Under the pieces are notes generated by a model. The model was given only the letters and a program-made list of their open reading frames with translations, was not told the origin of the DNA and did not search any database. A DNA stretch of 64,000 nucleotides from VYFG01 sp965213885 (GTDB lineage Bacteria; Pseudomonadota; Gammaproteobacteria; Arenicellales; Poriferihabitantaceae): NCBI GenBank assembly GCA_965213885.1, contig OZ243919.1, forward strand, positions 2,418,001-2,482,000. Reading direction: 5' to 3'. Both the position numbers and the translations under genes were made by a program. This document shows positions 61,210 to 64,000 of this stretch, piece after piece; within the stretch, counting starts at the first letter, position 1; every line of letters starts with the position of its first letter.

Positions 61210-62943
61210 ATGCCAAGCCCATCGGGAACTGCACGAAGCGCAGCCATGAAATCCTTTGACCATCGAAAATATCCCACCGAACGGTTCGGACCCGACAAGC
61301 GCGACCGCCGCTGGCCGGACCACGCGCTGACCCGGGCACCGACCTGGTGCAGCGTCGACCTGCGGGACGGGAACCAGGCTCTGATCGATCCCATGAACAT
61401 CCCGAAGAAAATGCGGTTCTGGGAACTGCTGCTGCGCTGCGGATTCAAGGAGATCGAGATCGGCTTCCCGGCCGCCGCCCAAGTGGAATTCGATTTCGCC
61501 CGCAAGCTGATCGAAGAGAACAGGATACCGGACGAGGTCACGGTCCAGGTGCTGACCCAGGCCAGGGAGCACCTGATCAGGCGGACCTACGAGTCCCTGG
61601 AAGGGGTTGGGCGCGCCATCATGCATGTCTACAATTCCACCAGCCGGGTGCAGCGGGAGAAGGCGTTTCGGATGTCCAGGGACGAAATCCGCCAGATCGC
61701 CGTGGACGGCGCCACGTGGGTGAAGGAGTATGCGAAGAAATATCCGGGCACGGAGTGGACCTTCCAGTATTCGCCGGAAAGCTTTTCCCAGACCGAGCCC
61801 GACTTCTCTATCGAGGTCTGCGAGGCCGTCTGCCGGATCTGGGAGCCGGAAAACGGGCAAAGGGTGATCCTCAACCTGCCGGCCACGGTGGAGGCGACGA
61901 CACCGAACATCTTCGCTGACCAGGTGGAGTATTTCTGCGACAGTCTGCCCTCCCGGCAGGAGGTCACCATCAGCCTGCATACCCACAACGACCGCGGCTG
62001 TGCGGTGGCGGCGGCGGAACTGGCCACACTGGCCGGCGCAGACCGCATCGAGGGCACCCTCCTCGGCAACGGCGAACGCACCGGCAACATGGACATCGTC
62101 ACCATGGCGTTGAACCTCTACAGCCAGGGCGTGAACCCGGAACTCGACCTCGCCCGCATGCCGGAGATCGTGCAATGCGTGACCGAATGCAACGGCCTGC
62201 CGGTGCATCCGCGCCACCCCTATGCGGGCGAACTGGTGTTCACCGCGTTTTCAGGCAGCCACCAGGATGCCATCAAGAAGTGTCTCGAGGCGGAGGACAA
62301 CGGCATCTGGGACATCGCCTACCTGCCCATCGACCCCCGGGACGTGGGCCGCACGTACCAAGACGTGGTCAGGATCAACAGCCAGTCCGGCAAGGGCGGG
62401 GTGGCCTATGTCCTGCAGACCAATAACGGCGTGGAACTGCCCCGCTGGCTGCAGATCCGGTTCAGCCAGGACGTGCAGAGGCTGGCCGAGGAGCGCGAAC
62501 GCGAATTGAACCCGGAAGAGATCTGGAACCTGTTCCAGCAGGTCTACATGGGCCATGACTCGCCCTATGCACTGAAGAAATTCTCCATGACCAAGGAGGA
62601 GGCCGGTGACTCGGTGAACGCGGAACTCCGTACTCACGACGGTACGGTGGAGATCAGCGGTGAGGCCTTCGGTACCCTGGGGGCGTTTGTGGACGCCCTG
62701 GAGAAACGGACGGGGAGCAGGCTTCGCATCCTCAACTACACCGAACATGCAATGTCCGCGGGCACCCGGGCGGAAGCCATCGCCTACGTGGAAATGGATA
62801 TCGATGGACAACAGCAGGTGGGTGTGGCGACCAGCCAGGACACCGTGGGGGCGATGTTCAAGGCTACCCTGTCCGCCTACAACCAGGAGGCGGTCAGGTC
62901 CGGCGCAGTCCGCGCCGGGCGGGTGATGTCGGAAGTGGCGTAG
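61210..62943 (+). CDS. leuA: 2-isopropylmalate synthase (type 2)
   Basis: 577 residues. The catalytic barrel has WCSVDLRDGNQAL (metal-binding Asp), EIEIGFPAA and the metal-site HTHNDRGCAVAAAEL with GNGERTGNMD. This N-terminal DRxWP-type start and about 570-residue length mark the longer LeuA2 class. A C-terminal LeuA regulatory dimer domain (about 435-577) binds leucine for feedback. It condenses acetyl-CoA with 2-oxoisovalerate. An alternative start is M13 (61246). Divergent from the Lrp gene. Confidence 0.93.
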   Translation: MPSPSGTARSAAMKSFDHRKYPTERFGPDKRDRRWPDHALTRAPTWCSVDLRDGNQALIDPMNIPKKMRFWELLLRCGFKEIEIGFPAAAQVEFDFARKLIEENRIPDEVTVQVLTQAREHLIRRTYESLEGVGRAIMHVYNSTSRVQREKAFRMSRDEIRQIAVDGATWVKEYAKKYPGTEWTFQYSPESFSQTEPDFSIEVCEAVCRIWEPENGQRVILNLPATVEATTPNIFADQVEYFCDSLPSRQEVTISLHTHNDRGCAVAAAELATLAGADRIEGTLLGNGERTGNMDIVTMALNLYSQGVNPELDLARMPEIVQCVTECNGLPVHPRHPYAGELVFTAFSGSHQDAIKKCLEAEDNGIWDIAYLPIDPRDVGRTYQDVVRINSQSGKGGVAYVLQTNNGVELPRWLQIRFSQDVQRLAEERERELNPEEIWNLFQQVYMGHDSPYALKKFSMTKEEAGDSVNAELRTHDGTVEISGEAFGTLGAFVDALEKRTGSRLRILNYTEHAMSAGTRAEAIAYVEMDIDGQQQVGVATSQDTVGAMFKATLSAYNQEAVRSGAVRAGRVMSEVA

Positions 62944-62958
62944 TCCGGGCCGGCGGCG

Positions 62959-63921
62959 CTACCGGAAGTCCGTCCAGATCGCGCAATGGTCGGGGTGCCG
63001 TCCCCGACGCGGCAATTCTCCGAACGAACCCCGCACCTGCATCGCCTCGGCTCCACCACCCGCGACCAGGTGGTCGATGAACGCCGGGTAACGGTGATCA
63101 CAGCGGGAGGCCACTCCCCCGCTCAGCAGACGCAGCGGCGCCTCCGGCGGTGACAGCAGGCGCCATGCCCAGTCGCCAGGCAGGGCCAGCCGGCGGTTGA
63201 AATCCCCCAGGATGACGAAAGCCTTACCCTCTGCACTGCGCGCATTCGCCCAGGCCTTGAGACTCCTCATCTGACCCCGGAGGGTCGCGCAGGTTTTCCT
63301 GCGTCGGCTCTCCCCGTCCTGCTTCCGGCCCCAGCAGCCGGACGTCAGGTGGACCGACAGCAGGCGAAGCTCGCGGCCATCCACATTCACCGTGATGTCG
63401 GTGCCCCAGCGCTGGTACGGGTTTCCCATCGCCAGGTTCGCCAGATCGTCGTGCCGCCGGTACGGAACGCCCCTGCGGATGGCGAAACCCGTCCCGAGAT
63501 GGCCGAGCTTCGCCGAGGGATTTCCCCGGCAGAGGTGGGACCGATCCATCGGCGGCCTGGAGGACATCTCCACATGCCAGCCCTCCCTGGGGAAAACGCG
63601 ACGTGCCGCAGTTGGATTTTCTACCTCCTGGAAGGCGACCACATCCGCATTGAGTCGAGCGACCCTTTTCTCGAGCGCCTCGTAGTCGATCCGTTGCCGC
63701 CCCAGGCAGCCTTCCCCTTCCTTGTCGTCGAGATGCTCCAGATTCCAGGCTGCGAGGCGAATCTCGTTGGCGAATCCCGCAGGCGCCGCCAGCGACAGGA
63801 TGATCGGCACCAGCAGAATCGGCAATCCCGGGCCAAGCCATGAGCCGCCCTGCAGGTGGCGGAACTGCCCCTTGGTGCTATCTGCGCCGCCCCTTTGCGA
63901 TATGACGGAAATTTTCAGCAT
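62959..63921 (-). CDS. endonuclease/exonuclease/phosphatase-family protein, probably exported
   Basis: 320 residues. A hydrophobic segment (GLPILLVPIILSLAAPAGFA, about residues 32-51) after a polar N-tail suggests a membrane anchor or signal. The EEP fold is clear: LAAWNLEHLDDKEGE, VVAFQEVENP (metal-binding Glu), SVHLTSGCWG, FVILGDFNRRL (Asp/Asn) and HPDHCAIW (catalytic His). Targets could be DNA, RNA or a phospholipid or inositol phosphate. Convergent with leuA. Confidence 0.85.
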   Translation of the reverse strand: MLKISVISQRGGADSTKGQFRHLQGGSWLGPGLPILLVPIILSLAAPAGFANEIRLAAWNLEHLDDKEGEGCLGRQRIDYEALEKRVARLNADVVAFQEVENPTAARRVFPREGWHVEMSSRPPMDRSHLCRGNPSAKLGHLGTGFAIRRGVPYRRHDDLANLAMGNPYQRWGTDITVNVDGRELRLLSVHLTSGCWGRKQDGESRRRKTCATLRGQMRSLKAWANARSAEGKAFVILGDFNRRLALPGDWAWRLLSPPEAPLRLLSGGVASRCDHRYPAFIDHLVAGGGAEAMQVRGSFGELPRRGRHPDHCAIWTDFR

Positions 63922-64000
63922 GATGGCATGCTGTATGAAAGGATTGTTTGCATGGTATTGCCGATTGTACTTTCATACGGCCCCACCACCGGGGAACCCC

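Noticed and set aside
1..64000. tRNA, rRNA or tmRNA genes
   Set aside because: No T-loop (GGTTCGAATCC-like) with matching acceptor stem or rRNA-like conserved blocks was recognised by eye on either strand; a tRNAscan run would settle this.

Overview
The window is one continuous stretch of high-GC bacterial chromosome with dense, mostly short-spaced or overlapping genes. Several neighbourhoods are classically gammaproteobacterial: a ZapB-like gene, zapA, 6S RNA and 5-formyl-THF cyclo-ligase; surE, pcm, yqaA and nlpD; tesA divergent from ybbA-ybbP; dnaQ next to rnhA; and fimV near leuCD. I therefore read it as a gammaproteobacterium of a less-studied lineage. A SAM-II riboswitch, better known from Alphaproteobacteria, and a PhaR-type (CTGC-N3-GCAG) operator add an unusual regulatory flavour. 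No rRNA, tRNA or CRISPR array was seen.

Layout. 1-5.4 kb: a truncated amino-acid-type ABC binding protein, a PHB-type acetoacetyl-CoA reductase with its own operator, EVE-domain, YmdB-type and folate genes, 6S RNA and Z-ring genes. 5.5-10.7 kb: a broken RidA gene, metZ under a SAM-II riboswitch, trpBA divergent from it, a thioesterase and an AhpD-like protein. 10.7-17.6 kb: a scarred accessory region holding a deoxynucleoside kinase without a normal start, ketosynthase and hydrolase remnants, an NCS2 permease with an extra cytosolic domain, insertion-sequence fragments and a DUF1778/GNAT toxin-antitoxin pair. 17.8-28.4 kb: a complete peptide-type ABC importer flanked by two large CocE/NonD hydrolases and an alpha/beta hydrolase. 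This is the best candidate for an uncharacterised uptake-and-hydrolysis system.

28.5-38 kb: a double thioredoxin-fold protein, a transposase stub, then housekeeping genes (YciI, DUF455, dnaQ, rnhA, a methyltransferase, dapE, glnS, sohB, gamma-carbonic anhydrase). 38-50 kb: fimV with long internal repeats, leuD-leuC, aroC, a GST, an EamA exporter, a NaChBac-type ion channel, trpD with a stand-alone Lrp-type ligand domain, and a D-cysteine desulfhydrase-like enzyme. 50-64 kb: nlpD-yqaA-pcm-surE, tesA/ybbA-ybbP with a third ABC exporter, an MttB-family methyltransferase, an Lrp regulator divergent from a type-2 leuA, and a secreted endonuclease-fold protein.

Sulfur amino acid, tryptophan, leucine, lysine and chorismate biosynthesis genes are scattered rather than in complete operons. 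Expected partners such as leuB/asd next to fimV and rpoS after nlpD are absent from their usual places.
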